DNA of 64,000 bases, from positions 2,294,001-2,358,000 of the forward strand of contig JAACJO010000005.1 in NCBI GenBank assembly GCA_013368445.1, read 5' to 3'. Source of the DNA: Leucocoprinus leucothites. Lineage: Eukaryota > Basidiomycota > Agaricomycetes > Agaricales > Agaricaceae. How positions within the stretch are numbered: position 1 is the first letter of the stretch; every line of letters starts with the position of its first letter. Positions 40,591 through 53,595 of the stretch are shown piece by piece. The translations under genes were made by a program, and so were the position numbers. Under the pieces are notes generated by a model, which had not been told where the DNA came from, ran no database searches, and worked only from the letters and a program-made list of their open reading frames with translations.

Positions 40591-41252
40591 ACCGCCCTGA
40601 TCCTTTACTCCCCCTACTATTATATAGCGATAGTCTTGGTTTTGTGATTGTGTTGTTCCCTCTTCACGTGTACGCTATTCTTTCTCGTAGACCTGATGTA
40701 TGAACCCCTTCGTTTAGGCTACCCCGTACCCTATCGCTCACCCGACCTCGCTTTACGAGGCACCCCTGTTATGTAAATTAGTTCTGGCATTCATAGATAT
40801 TTCACGTAGTCGTGGAATCATTCTCAGAGCCCGGCCTGGATAATCTCTTGAGACTTCCCAGGGCGAAGCCTGGGACCATCGGAGACACATTCTGTCTTGA
40901 CGAATACACTCGACTAATGGGATCATTCAACGAAGCACGTGAATGTACGCAGAAAACATCGGATGTAGATAGTAATCCAGAGACAAAACTGAGGCAATCG
41001 AAACAGCAGTACGGGAGTTTCGCCCATCCGACTTTCAAGCCAGTCCATAGTAGAGTTTAGTGGAGTCCATTCTACATACAGAAGTAGCATATTACACAAT
41101 ATTTCCCTTGCTGTCATCATGGCTCTGGATACGGTACAACGTAGGTACATTCCTGCTTTACTGACCCGAGAGTAAATTCACGTTCGAAAAAAAATCACTC
41201 TTTTCGCACCAAACCGCAAAAGGAAGGTTTATCAACGGATAGGGATCTTACA
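40591..41252. other. Intergenic, no gene recognised
   Basis: 3' flank of ABD1 and flank of the NACHT pseudogene. The ORFs at 40812-41060 and 40923-41150 have no recognisable content. Confidence 0.45.
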
Positions 41253-43270
41253 TCAATAAGAATTTGTTTCATCCCAATGGCGTTCAAAGATTCTAGAACA
41301 TGACACGACATCCTCCACTTTGGCTTGAAAAATGCAATAATCAGACCTTTGTACTGGCGTCAGTGAAGGACATTCACTCACCACCCCAGGTAGTTTCCAG
41401 AACTTCCGGAATTCAACTCCAACTCCAAGTACATTGAAACCTCGCTTACGGCCTATCAATGGCTTTTCTGCTACGGTTTCTTCTATCAAGAATACATAGC
41501 AAGGTTTATCCATGGAGATACGCGAGGAATCCAACTGTTCAGCAAGGATAACTTTGCATGTTTGAAAGTTCACGATTCATTGGGTCATTAGACAACTGGC
41601 AACGTCAGTGGAGTGCACTCACTCTAACTGCTGAAGGTTTATTACCTCACAAAGTTTGTGGTAGAAATCGGAATAAAACGCATCGCACCCAAAAATCGAA
41701 GAAGCCTCTATAAGATCGAGGTGCTTCAGGATATATGCTAGGCTCGGTGACACTCCACGCTGTATTGGTTCCGGTGCTTGATAGAAACTCTTCAACACAA
41801 ATCGAAGAGCATCTTTCAGGATATCATGCTGAGCCTTGTATTTTTCCTCTAGTGGGGGCCATGATAATGAAATCTTCTCTAGGTTACTTTTTGTATGAAA
41901 ATACTACTAATCAGAGCATGAATCGAGGAATTATCCATGAAAACTCACAGCCGTTTGGACTCACAGCTTGGTCCGGGGTGCGTACACTAGCTTGCAGCCA
42001 GTTCCCATGCCGTTCCTGAGACAAAAGGTAAGGGTCCCTTGAACATTTAGGATCCAAAAGATAGCCTTCGAAAGATCTGTGGTAAATCTCAATATCACGA
42101 ACATCGACGAGGTCTGGGGATGGCACGGATAGCACAGAGTGTAATCTGCGCAAAACACCAAACATCCCTTTGCCCGAGTCTCCAGAAGTCTGCTGAATCC
42201 CTGAGACTGTGGCCCGAAAAGTAGATCTCGCGATTGTATGCTAGGGCCTGTAATGTTGTTGGAAGTATGTCCTTTGAGATGAAGGACAAGATATGAGTGT
42301 CGAGAGTGTCGAGGGCAGCCAGTGGGTTGATAGTGCCCTTCGCGCCTGGAGTTGAATAACGATCGACAGCAGCGAGTACATCTTCCAATCGCGAAACAGG
42401 ATTCCCATATTTTGGATCCCCTACGAAACGCACCACAGTCGCCGCAAACGCAAAAAGTCCGGATGCAACAGTGCATAATATCAAAAATTGTGTTTCCACA
42501 GGCTATTCAAGAGCCTGCGCAGAAAAACATTCAGGGTAATCCTCCTGAAAATTTTCCAAGGAACGGTGCAGATAAAGCTCGACATCTTTACAAGCTTCGT
42601 CAGAATCAACCGGAATGGGTTTCTCCAAGGAGGTAGGTGAACACGAGAAAGCGTTGCGGATATGTGGTTATGGGCGGCTGGCCATTACCCAGAGGATCGG
42701 AACATCTGGGCGTTCAACGATAAACAGGTTGACAAGCATGATGATTTCCATTTGTTCTCTATCGTCTTTGCACTCGTCAAGCCCGTCCAACAAGATGACC
42801 AGAGAACCAATATCTCGATCAATATGCCGCTTAGCAAATAGAACGGCTAGTAGAAGTCGGAATTGTTCTGTCATGGATTTCTCACACAGCAGGGGATCCA
42901 TAACCAATTGTCAGATGACAAACTCTCGGTAGGCAGGGGATTGCATAGCTAGCTGATAGGCCATGGTAGGGAAGACCCGCTTAGGATCGTCACGACTGTT
43001 TGGCCCCGAGAGAAAAATTGCTGCGCCGAGACGGTAGCCCAGGGCTTGAGCGGATGTTGAGAGGGATTCTGCAACCGTCTGGACGATTGCAGATTTGCCT
43101 ACCCCAGCGTATCCACATAGCCACAGGATCCTCTTTCGAGTCTCAGGATTGGCAAGGAACTCGCGGACTTGCTGGAGGATAGTGGTTCTTGTCTGAGGGT
43201 GTCATCGCGGTGGGTGGTCGCGAGCGAATGAATTGAATGCGGCTCCAGGAATGGTGTAAAGTGCGAGTTT
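41253..43270 (-). pseudogene. Decayed NACHT-domain NTPase gene
   Basis: The minus strand encodes recognisable fragments of a fungal NACHT protein: LEKLALYTIPGAAFNSFARD, GYAGVGKSAIVQTVAE (Walker A intact), GAAIFLSGPNSRDDPKRVFP, SLVILLDGLDECKDD (Walker B) and LILCTVASGLFAFAATVVRFVG. Two in-frame stops interrupt them: TGA at 43202-43204, replacing the Cys of the RCHPGTR block seen in the neighbouring gene, and TGA at 42911-42913, between REFVI and QLVMDPLL. The winged-helix and C-terminal portions (42490 to 41253) lie in several frames, with a C-terminal piece VEDVVSCSRIFERHW matching VEDHVSCSLRI of the neighbour. It faces away from the NACHT gene at 44168, so the pair is an inverted, diverged duplication. 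No product of normal length is expected. Confidence 0.8.
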
Positions 43271-44167
43271 TTCTAAGAATACTAGGGAAGGCCAGCTATT
43301 AGTGTTTCATACAAGCTCTGGCTCATACACATGCTTGCCTATTTCGTTGTGATAGATATTGGTTTGGTGGTCAATCAGGACGGGGCTTTCCACTTTAAAG
43401 TGGTGAGCTGACTGAAAGAATGCACTAGAGGTTGGTGTTATATCATTGGATCGATTCATCTGAGGTAAGTCGCTATCCATTGGGACGGATTACAGGCTAA
43501 TGAGGCTCCTGTCGATTAGCGATGGGTCAACAACTCGTTAACAGCATTTCCCAGCTACTTAGTTATGTTCAGTTGTGTACCCCTATGTACCCTCGTATAC
43601 TCGTGTGTACGGTGTACTACGATGTACTTGTGGTTTCTGGTCAGAATGAGGAATTTTCGACTTGAGGCTTTGGGGTGTACAACTCTATGCGTCCATCAAA
43701 GTCAGTTTACACCCCGTATCTGATTTTATGAGCTTTTCCAGTAGAAGCAAGGCTGAGAGCTCGAAACGCTATATTGTCGTTTCCATCTCGAATCGGAACA
43801 CCGGCTCGACTCTCGTCCAGACCGCTGTCCTTAATCGTTTAGATTTTGAGGGCCCGTCATGTTAATGGTATTTGGATTTATGCACTGATGCATGTATTGG
43901 AATAATACAAGCCGCGAAATGTCCCTATGCCTCGTGCGACGTGCACACTGTTCTGCCTCGCTCGGGTCACGTGCACAAACTATACATATAGATATTCTAG
44001 ACTCTCCGTCTGTACTCCCTACTCTTTGCTCCTGATAGATCGCGTCGTGTCCCTTCAACAACCCGCAGAACCTTGGAAATTGAATCTTGCTTTCACTCCC
44101 ACCTCAGCCGAAAATTGGTGATAGCGATTGTGTCAACGGAGTGCGTGAAATTATTTCATGAGTCGCC
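43271..44167 (+). promoter_or_regulatory. Upstream region of the NACHT gene, with repeated TGTAC motifs
   Basis: No coding region recognised. TGTAC occurs five times within 43576-43627, with starts spaced 10, 20, 7 and 10 bp apart. An AT-rich tatacatatagatatt lies at about 43981-43996, some 175-185 bp before the ATG at 44168. A regulatory role is inferred only from position and repetition. Confidence 0.3.
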
Positions 44168-46595
44168 ATGAATGGAAATCCAACCTATCCTTACAATTCC
44201 CATTTCTTTCACAAACACTTTCCGGTAGCGATGTCCTTACAATCATCAGGGAAACCCGAGCAAGCAGGTGGAATGTTCCACTCTGCTCATCACTTCACCC
44301 TGGAAAATCCTATACTCATCGAGCAGCGTATCATCAATGGTGGCATCGAGAATCGTAAGCTGCGGATCACGACGGCAACAACAACGGACCACTACTAAGG
44401 TTAACCTCTTCTGATTTATAGCATTAAAGGAGCTTATGACCCACGCTATTCATGGAGCTGAGGTCGATTCCTCTGAACGGGACCCACCCCCTCGATGCCA
44501 CCCTGGCACCCGAATGTCCATCTTACAGGAAGCCAGACGCTTCTTCCAAGATCCCAAATCGCCAGAAAATATATTCTGGTTATGTGGATCTGCAGGAGTA
44601 GGAAAATCTGCAATTGTTCAGACTCTTGCTGAGGGTCTCAAGGACTTGGACGATGCTATGAACTACAGTTTTGGCGCGGCGATATTCTTTTCCAGGCCCA
44701 ATCAGCGGGACAACCCGAGGCTCGTCTTCCCTACCATTGCATATCAGCTTGCCGTTCGCTACCCATTTTATCGGCAGTACATCGCGGCTGAGCTCTCGGA
44801 TGACCCAATGCTCTTGGACAAATCCGTTTCTGAGCAATTCAAGCGCTTAATTACCCAACCTTTCGCTGACCAAGGTCTGTGCTACGAATCTAAATCCCTG
44901 GTCATCATGCTCGATGGCCTTGACGAATGTAATGGCGAGCAAGAACAGGCAAACATTATTTCACTCATTACCCAGTTCATTCTTCGAAACCCCAATGTTC
45001 GCCTCCTCTGGCTAATTTCCAGCCGCCCAGAACCTCATATATGTGATGTATTTTCGCGCATCAACGTATTATCATTGTATCACAGAGAGAATGTTCCTAT
45101 CAATTCCAACGAATCCTGCAAAGACGTTGAGCGATATCTACGCAAGGCATTCATGGAGATCTACCAGAGATACTCCGATTGTTTCTCAGAAAACACTCGA
45201 TGGCCGACTGAATCGCAGTTCCTTACACTATGTGCTGCTGCTACCGGCCTATTTGCATTTGCAGCGGCTGTAGTACGCTTCATAGGTGACGCAGAGTACG
45301 GGAATCCTATCTTGCAAATGAACGGAGTTCTCAGCGCTATCGAAAAACGGAGTAGTGAACAGGATTCCCTGAGGATCAATCCATTCGCTTCCCTTGACGC
45401 AGTATACATTCGTATCCTATCGTCCATACCGGAGGTCCTTCTTCCAACAACTGTCCGTATTTTACAGCAGCTCATTTGCATGCCACATTCCCGCTTTGTC
45501 GACTTGGCAAACTTCCTTGGACTAGCACAGCACGAGGTCTACAGTGCTTTGCGGGGGCTGCACTCTCTACTTTCTATCCCACCACCCTACCTTGCACACG
45601 ACGAAAAGATCACGACCTACCATGCTTCGTTCACGGATTTCCTGCGCGACTCCGTTCGATCGGGACAATTCTGCATAAAAATATCTGCCATGGTTGAGGA
45701 TCACGTTTCCTGCAGCCTCCGAATTTTGGTACAAACAACACTGGGCCACACTGGTGAGGCCAGCTATTCATATTTTGGGTGGTTGGATTAATCCGCTGGC
45801 AGACCTCAATAACATTGCCCTATCTTGGCCTGCTGAAAGAGCTAATCTGGAGCTAGTCCGTTCGCGTCTCCTGACCCATGCAATGAAATCCCTCGCAATA
45901 AGTTTCTTTTCCGCGCCCGAGGAGGTGCAGCAACAATGCCTGTCTACCATCATCAAGTCTCTCATCGAAATCAACGTCCTAGAAATTGCTTCTGTCGCGG
46001 CTCCACGTTTTTTTCTGTCTTTCCTCAAAGGCATACTGACGGTATGTTTGTTGTCTGTACTCTTGGCTACTGATGTGCTTGATAATATTCGTCAACGTAG
46101 TTCGCTCATTCTCGCGGAAGTCTCGAATATGGGCTCACAAAATTGACTTCTGTGGACGAATTAGATCGCTCAGCGATAGATACAGGGAAACTCGCTTATG
46201 TCCACTGTAGGGACTCAGGTCCAGAGGGGTTTGCCAGCATGGGCTCAAGAGGTTTCATGCTTCGTACGATTTCACGCGAGTGCTGGAAAACTTCGGGTGA
46301 TGTGAGTTTATTATGCAGTTGCCTTGCAGTGCACCTTGGGTTGACTCAACTCTACCAGGGTAAACCATTTGCAGCTTACAATAAGGCTACCACCGAGATT
46401 TTGCAGAAAGCGAGTATGCATAAAGTACTTGGCGACCTAGATTATCTGCGCATGCATACGCCATCCATGAAAGTCATCATCTGGGGGACAGGGGAGAAAA
46501 GGGTAATTATGCTACAGCACGAGCTTCACTCAAACACAGACTTGGTTAAGCAGGAGTGGCTTTACGTTGTGGCATATCCAGGGCGAACAGACTGA
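44168..46595 (+). CDS. NACHT-domain NTPase (NLR-like, fungal STAND protein)
   Basis: Exons 44168-44354, 44422-45753, 45803-46041 and 46101-46595 can be joined in frame to about 750 residues. The N-terminal 60 residues are of unknown type. The linker SSERDPPPRCHPGTR precedes the NACHT NTPase with Walker A GSAGVGKSAIV, a GAAIFFSRP strand and Walker B SLVIMLDGLDECNG; then LLWLISSRPEPHI and a winged-helix region ending FLRDSVRSG. Such proteins act as oligomerising sensors in fungal self/non-self and stress responses. No WD40, ANK or TPR repeats follow; the C-terminal 240 residues are unrecognised. Intactness depends on the 49-nt intron 45754-45802. Without it there is a frameshift, since the phase-shifted frame also reads a plausible WYKQHWATL resembling the RIFERHW of the pseudogene. 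Confidence 0.72.
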
Positions 46596-46994
46596 TTGTA
46601 ACACTAGGTCCAGAAAACATGAATCTTTACTCCTCAGGCCCGATATTCAGCACTCTTTTTGAGACGATTAATGAAACTAGGATCTCGAGTGACCTCAGGA
46701 TCTAGATGAACATCCAATCCGCTAAATCCGTTTACTGATACCATACACAACAGCCTGGCATAAGGGAAGAGTGGAAAAGTGCCAGGGAAAAAAATAGCTT
46801 TAGAAAAAACCAACATAAAGGTCATTAAATTAAACCGTTCAGCTTCGTGGGCGCTGAAAAAGGGGGTTATGGGTGATTATGACCACTTGTTCGTGGTCAT
46901 CGTTACCCAAAATTGAAGGATAGAAATTAGATGGAAAGGGATAAGATGGTGAAGACAATATGTACATGAAAAGAGCCACAACTCTTCTAGGCAA
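46596..46994. other. Convergent intergenic region
   Basis: 3' flanks of the NACHT gene (plus) and the Rsp5-type ligase (minus). AT-rich, no supported ORF. Confidence 0.5.
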
Positions 46995-49900
46995 TCACTC
47001 TTGGCCGAAGCCAACGGTTTCCCTGGAAAAAATTAGTATATGAGCGACTTGAGAATTCCTATGGTACGCACTCTACGGCCAGCGTGAGTTTGTGCTCCAG
47101 ACTCGCGTAGTCTTTATACGGGGGTAGGTCAATCCTGTTGAAGCATGTATGACTCTTCGGAAGCTGTGATGGATCACCGGACTTTTCAATAGTAAAGCGT
47201 CGGGGTCCATCTGAGCCTTGCAAATCCTTGAAGCCATTGACTGGTATACGTGATGTTCCGGTGGCAAATTGTAGTAGGCGAGATTTGCGCTCGGGAGGCC
47301 AAGAGCGAACACACTTCCAGAACCATTGAATGACTTCGTCGGTTTGTTCATAACCACGGTAGTCGGTATACTTGGTCCAGTCATCACTGAAACCCGTATC
47401 AGTAATAGTACTTGGCAGTAGAACGAGAATACATACACATCAATTTCAGACATACCCCCAATTAGAAGCTCCAGCTCCCTCTCATCAAAGACAGTAATCA
47501 AATCTAGAGGAATGAGTTCACTGAAACCGGACATGAAAGCATCAAACTGCTCCTTGACACGCTTAGAGATGCGGTACTCGACCACACAGTCGACATATTC
47601 CTTCTTGTTCTCCTCTGTCACCTGTTCCTCGGAACCTCCGGGCTTGAGGTCCACCGTAACCATCTCGCCAAAGCGATCCTCTGAAGTCGTAAATGTCTCA
47701 TCAATGATATCCGTGATGTCATTTTCACTGTTGGCGATATGCGTCAAAAATTAGTACAATGAACTGCGTTGAAGATGAAGAAAAACTCACAGCATCCAAG
47801 TCAATCCACGATGTAACTCCGCATCAACACTCTCCAGATCGGATAATGTCACTTTCTTCTTTAGGATCATCTTATAGAAGCTGACAATGAAGTATGCATC
47901 GAGGAAGCGACGATGGAAGATACCCAAGCCCAAGCATCGGCCGATGAACTTGAAGTAGTTCAAGTGCTCGGGGTTGACGCCAGAAGCTGGGTTAATTTGA
48001 AGAGTGTAGTTGTCATGGGCCGAATATTCGAAGAGACAGTAGAAGGGGTTGAACATCTCATGAGACAAGAGGAAGAAGAATTCTCTGTGAACACAAAGAC
48101 ATCAGCTTCAAGATCTCCTAACGTCAACATGTATACCGACCTCGAGAGACCTCCGTAATCCAAACCATCTTCACCGTCGAATTTGATCATCAATCTCTTT
48201 TTCAAATCATTGGGCGTCTGCCTCATGATCTCCGCGTAACTGTCCTCAAAGATGTGGTTACGCCTAACCTTGATCTGACAGTTACCAGGCTGAGCACGCA
48301 TAGAAGGTTGGCTTCGGAAATAGATGAGCTTCCTCCTGAAGTCTCGCTTATATTGTGGTACATTGGCATCGAGAGTGGATGGCAAACGGGGGTCGTCCCA
48401 AGTTGTCGTCTTCGTATTATGATCGACAAAGTAAACTCGGGCAGTAGAGGTGAGGCGCATTTCCCAACCTGAGGGTAAAGGTCCTAGCTGGGAAATAGTT
48501 TGAGGTTGTGATGAACCCTGACCGTTGGGCCCCATCACACGTATGATTGTCTGTCGTCGGGGATCAACCCATGTTGTTGTACGTGTGTTGTGATCAACAT
48601 AATAAGGGCGCCCCTCAGGTGTATATCGCTCTTCCCAGCCATGGGGCAGTGGGCCTGAGCCAGTAGTCGTAGCGCCGCCAGTAGAAATCTGGGCGGGGCC
48701 GGCTGTTTGTGTCGCCGGGGTGGAGGCTGGTGTTGTACTTTCAGTGTGTTGTGGTGGGTTCGAGGCTTCTAGCAAATCATCTGCAAGGATGCGCCGCGAG
48801 TGCTGGTCACGAGCCGCATTTGTCTCGCTGTCTTGAGCATTGGTATTGACCGCCGCATTGGCGGACGGTCGATTCCACGTCGTACTGCGCGTGTTGTGGT
48901 CGACGTAATAGGTACGACCAAGTGGATCAATGCGCCGTTCCCACCCGGCTGGTAGAGGGCCATATTGATCTACATTGGGATTGAAATTGCGCATGTTTGA
49001 ATTCTGTAGCGGGCCAGCTGTGCCCAGTGCTGGTGCAGGAGAGGTGGTTGAGGTCGGGGAGGTGGTAGGGGAAGTGGTCGCACCGGTTGCGGATGTGGGT
49101 CCAGATACAGAGGTGGGCTGTTGGGCAGATGGCTGTTGCTCTGACTCTGCTGAGGCTGTTACCGAGGAAGGTGGATTTGGAATAGGCATTGCAACACCGT
49201 CACTTCCAGTGGCGTGAGAACTAGGTGTGCGCGAGAGTCCACTTCCACTTGCTGCAGGCTGTAGAGCGACGTTCGACGAACTCGCAGCGAGCGAGGATCG
49301 GTCCAAGCTCAAGTCTGCTACAGCTGCGCTCAAGCTGTTTGATGCGCCTGCTGGACCTGCGTTGCTGATTGGCTGGTTGATATTCGTGGTGAGATAGACA
49401 ATCAATTTCCCGTGCACGACAAGATTATCGTTTGATTTCTTGAGGTCTAACGTGAGCATTTCTAAAGATTGCATGTGTCGTGTTGGTAATACCCATCAAC
49501 ATGTAAAAATATGAGTAGCACGCACGATGACTGTCCAGTTCCAGGTCTAGCACATCGCTGACTCTAATATTCACTACCCCGAGAAAACCCTGATCCCTCC
49601 TCTTGAACTTGCGTTGGTCAAATATCTGTACAGCGATAACGGAAGATTCCTTCACGGTTCTAGGTTTTAGGAGAACTGTCAGTGCGGGGTTGAAAAACGG
49701 GAGCGCAATGATCTTACATGTCAAAGGTCTCATTCCAATATGGATTCAGTGTCTTTTTGATAACACTAGTCGTATGTGTTTGCTCAGCGTCGACTGTCAG
49801 GACAGCGAAAGGGTCGGGAAGCCTGAATACATCACGCTTTGATAGCCCATCCGCAGCGACGACTGCATCGGAACGAAAAATAACGCAAACATGAGTTTAA

Positions 49901-50029
49901 TCGAAGAGAATAATGGACTATACGGACCTGTTACCCGTATTTTCTTGTCTCTAGAAAGCACGAAACATGAGGAGACTGGTAAGGTAAACAGCATGCCGAA
50001 ACTTACATTGGACGAGGAGGAACAGACAT
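46995..50029 (-). CDS. RSP5: NEDD4-family HECT E3 ubiquitin ligase (Rsp5/Pub1 orthologue)
   Basis: Starts MSVPPRPIDKKIRVTVVAADGL at 50029 and ends [10 protein letters not shown] at 46995. It ubiquitinates membrane and other substrates and controls endocytosis and sorting. Domains in order: an N-terminal C2 domain ([22 protein letters not shown] split by introns, [18 protein letters not shown]); a Ser/Thr/Gln-rich linker; three WW domains ([60 protein letters not shown]); then HECT, with [28 protein letters not shown], and the catalytic Cys in [16 protein letters not shown] near 47140. The first introns (near 49940-50010) flank a tiny exon carrying DKKIRVT. The layout and the C-terminal end are diagnostic. 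Confidence 0.97.
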
Positions 50030-51696
50030 TTCTCGCTGGTATAGAAAAAAGGTTTACACCCAAAACTCAAACCCGTCGGGACTAGGTGCAGGAAGGCAAG
50101 AAGCTGTTGTTTTGAGAGAAGGACTGGTAGGAAGGAGAATAAGCTCTGAGAAAGCACAAACACCGGTAAATTAGGCAGCGAGTCACACTAGTCACATGTC
50201 ATTGCACTGCCTATTGTCGCCATTCTCACCCGCCCTCTTCCCTCCGCCCCGTCATTACAGGACCTGCTCTGTCATTTGTTCAAGGTGTCCAATTAACTGA
50301 CATCGATCCCTTCGAGAATCTTTGTCTGAACAGCTGGAGCAAGCTGAATATGCACGGATTTCGGTTTACTGATTGTCTACTGCACCCAAATGCGCAGCAA
50401 ATGCTCATCTACATCTCCATTAATGAGGACCTATAATAGGTCAATCCGTTGATGATGGACACGGCCCAATATTTCCGAACAAAACAAATCAGTCATCATG
50501 CTAGAATACGCTGGATCCAGCTCTACGACGTATAGTCCTGCTGATCATGACCACGGAACCGCTGACATGAAATACCGCCTCGTGTCAGTGGGAGACCACG
50601 ATTTCTTGCGCGAGGGCTTCTTCTTCAACTGGCGTCGCTTTCCTCCCACTCTATGCTCTTTCTCAAGCCTGGTCGCCCGGTCGGCAAATATGTGCCGTAT
50701 CGACTGTTGTTTTCTCGGCTCAGCTACTTCATCCTAACCAGCCCCCTAGAGGCTACTCACAGAAATTGGCGAGGGCGAGGAGCTGTGTCCGTCATCAGGA
50801 TGCGCCTGTGGACACAGCCATTCTTCTTCTTCCTGCTCACAGTTATTTCAATGCTGTACTAGGCTGTATGACAGAATTTATGATCCACTCACATCTCTGG
50901 CCCTTAACTTGGGAGAGTACGACAGGTCACGTCGAAGCTTCAGGAAGCTGTTAAATCCAGGCATCAGCCTTGAGTACCAGGTATCACGACAAGTCAGGTC
51001 AAGCCTGGTTTATAAAGTAGGACTAAAAGGGGCTTGCAACCGAGACCCCTCTCAGTCGACCGTTATATTGCTGACCATCACTGACCAGGATATCGTATAA
51101 CAGTTACTCCTCGCCGCTTCGCAGGATCAACCTAGCCCATCTTCTACTCACCTTTTATATTTGTTATCCGCCGTTTCCGGGTTACCGAGATTTGCTATGC
51201 TATATACTCTTCCACTTGTCAACGTACGCGGACATAAACAGCTTTGTATCAATGGAGGACTATTCATTCCACAAGGCCAAAACAAGTGCCACGGCTTGGT
51301 CCAAACAGAAACAGTACTAGCAGCTCAAAGATGACTTTCACGAGCATCGAATCAAGTAAACCAACTTGAACCTCGCATTCCGTTATGACTTCCGAGTGTG
51401 AAAAAAATAAGTTGACCAGGGTTCTTCACTACCTGGCATTACCCTATCCTTAGGTCATTTCCGCAAGGACCCCGAGAGCTCTTGAAATGGCAGCCAATAA
51501 TGCAAAAGTACACTAGAGCGTCAATGTAGGGCAGTGGTGCACCCAGGAACCCATAATAGTAAACATTTCCATATCCGGCATCCTGACGTGCCGTCTATAG
51601 TGCAGCTGAAACTTAACCCATAACCCATATTCAGTTTTCTTCTTCCATAGGACTCTTTCCTTTTACTCTGAGATCACTGATACTTCCTATGGCACT
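50030..51696. other. Divergent intergenic region, no gene recognised
   Basis: 1.67 kb between the start codons of the Rsp5-type ligase and the MIT-domain gene. Short ORFs (for example 50498-50737 and 50653-50862) have no features. It should hold both promoters and long 5' UTRs. Confidence 0.5.
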
Positions 51697-53442
51697 ATGT
51701 CGTCGTCGATAGAGAACCCGATGAACGCTGTGAGTGCCCTTCATACACGGGTATTTTCTTGAGACCTAACAGTGAAAGGATCCCGGGGAAACACTAGGCA
51801 CACAACCACGCTGCTAATGCGGACGAACACACGAGCAATGGTCTCATAGTCCTTGCCATGGAAGAGCACTTTAAAGCTGCAAGAGCTTTTACAGCTGCTA
51901 TTGAACGGAGCCACGATGAATCCGTTCAGTCCTTCCTCGCACTGACTGATCTTCTGTTCCCTTACAATTTTGCAGGCAAAACGCACACTGCGCATGTTAT
52001 ACAATGAACATCTCAAAGCAGGTCGAGATCTCCAGCGGCGAATTGAGAAGCTCAGAGAAGAGGGTAAAGACCCTTCTCAGCCGCAACCCACGACTACCGC
52101 CCCCATAACGCACCCACGACCTAGAAATACGGCAGTTGCTTCTCAAAGGACAATGAGCCCCGCCCCACAAGTACCTGGTCGTATAGAATCACCTCAACCT
52201 CTACAAAGAATGACGGACACAGTTGATGAATCTTTCATGCTCTTGGGCGGTCAACGAGTAAGCAAACCCAACCCCTATTTCCAGAATCTGCTCTCACTCC
52301 ACACGCCTTGCCCCTCTGTTTTTACCCTTTGTCTATTGTTGTGCTTCACGGACGATGTCAGTCAGAACCCGGCGACCCGTTCAACCAATTCTGGAATATA
52401 ATGCAAGGAATGCTGGATACCCTTTCCTCACCCGTGGCTTTTGCTACTGCACCCTTGGGTAACCCTGATGCTCCCGATGCCCAAAATTCTTCACCGAATG
52501 GCTCAGCACATCTAAGATCCAAAACACCACCATCTTCTGGGACTTTGAGAAGGGATCCAAGTTTCAACAGTGATGCTGAGGCGGATGAGCCTATTTTGGC
52601 TAGACTTGGACGGAGGATTGGGATGGCGAAGGAGAGTATTCCGGGAATGAGGCAAGGACATACGCAAAAAAACTCTCAACCTCATGCGCTCTCAGACGAT
52701 GATGAAGATTTTGATGAATCGTTGTTTGATACTGGTACGTTCAAATTCTTCCCTATTCGATGACTCTCATTTCGCCGAAGGAGATGATCTTTCCGAGTCT
52801 TTCCTTGTTATTCCGACTGGTTCAGAGCCAGGCGTATTGAGAAAGGAAAACGCAGCGTTGAAAGTTGAGCTAGCAAATATGCAGAGGAAGTTGGAAATGG
52901 CGGAGAAAGTGCTTCAACTACGTGAAAAACAGGATCAGCAGCTGAGGGATAGTATATACCAAGCAAAGAGAGAGGTCAGTCTCCTACATATATAGGTCTC
53001 TCGTTTTACTCATGTCAGTCTTCAGGCACAAAGAGCTATGGGTGCTTCGATGCACCAGCGAATAGGTCCAGATCTAGCAAACCTAAACCTCAATGTACCA
53101 CCACCCGTCCCAATACCCCGCGCCCTTTCGCCTAGCCGGGAGGGTCAGTATTTACAAAGAATCAAGGAGCTGGAGAATGAAACCCGGCAGTCTCGGGCTG
53201 AAAATGAGAAGAATGTATGGACACTCAACATAATTTCCATCCGCTGCTGAGCATTATATACTAATCTTTAATTTCATATACAGCAAGCTATGATCAGGAA
53301 ATACCGAGAAAGATGGGAGAAATTGAAGGAGTCGGCGAAGCGGAAAAAAGAGGCTAAGGCTGCTGCTGTCGCAGCTGCATCGCCAGTAAGGGAACGTATC
53401 GTGGAAGAGCCTGAGGCTGAAGAGGAGCTGGATAATATGTAG
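51697..53442 (+). CDS. MIT-domain and coiled-coil protein, Atg38/NRBF2-like
   Basis: Exon 1 (51697-51729, MSSSIENPMNA) splices into AHNHAANADEHTSNG...EEHFKAARAFTAAIERSHDES and, after another intron, AKRTLRMLYNEHLKAGRDLQRRIEKL. These form a three-helix MIT-type domain. A long Ser/Pro-rich middle carries FMLLGG and several SP sites. An acidic patch (DDDEDFDESLFDT) precedes a coiled coil (LRKENAALKVELANMQRKLE, KVLQLREKQDQQLRDS). The end is a basic helix, KYRERWEKLKESAKRKK, and an acidic tail. N-terminal MIT plus downstream coiled coil is the plan of Atg38 in fungi and NRBF2 in animals, which bridge the autophagy PI3-kinase complex. The assignment is by layout only. The first ATG at 51690 is ignored because its frame stops within 8 codons. 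Confidence 0.6.
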
Positions 53443-53595
53443 AACTAGATCCGTTTTGCACCGTTATATTGTTGTACTTATAGTGTACGATCTTATTTCA
53501 CTGGCATTTACGCGTCCATGCTGAAAACTATACACATTTAAGCAGCGATTTCATCCCAAGGTCCTGGTTCTACCATATATGAATCCAGTAGAGGG

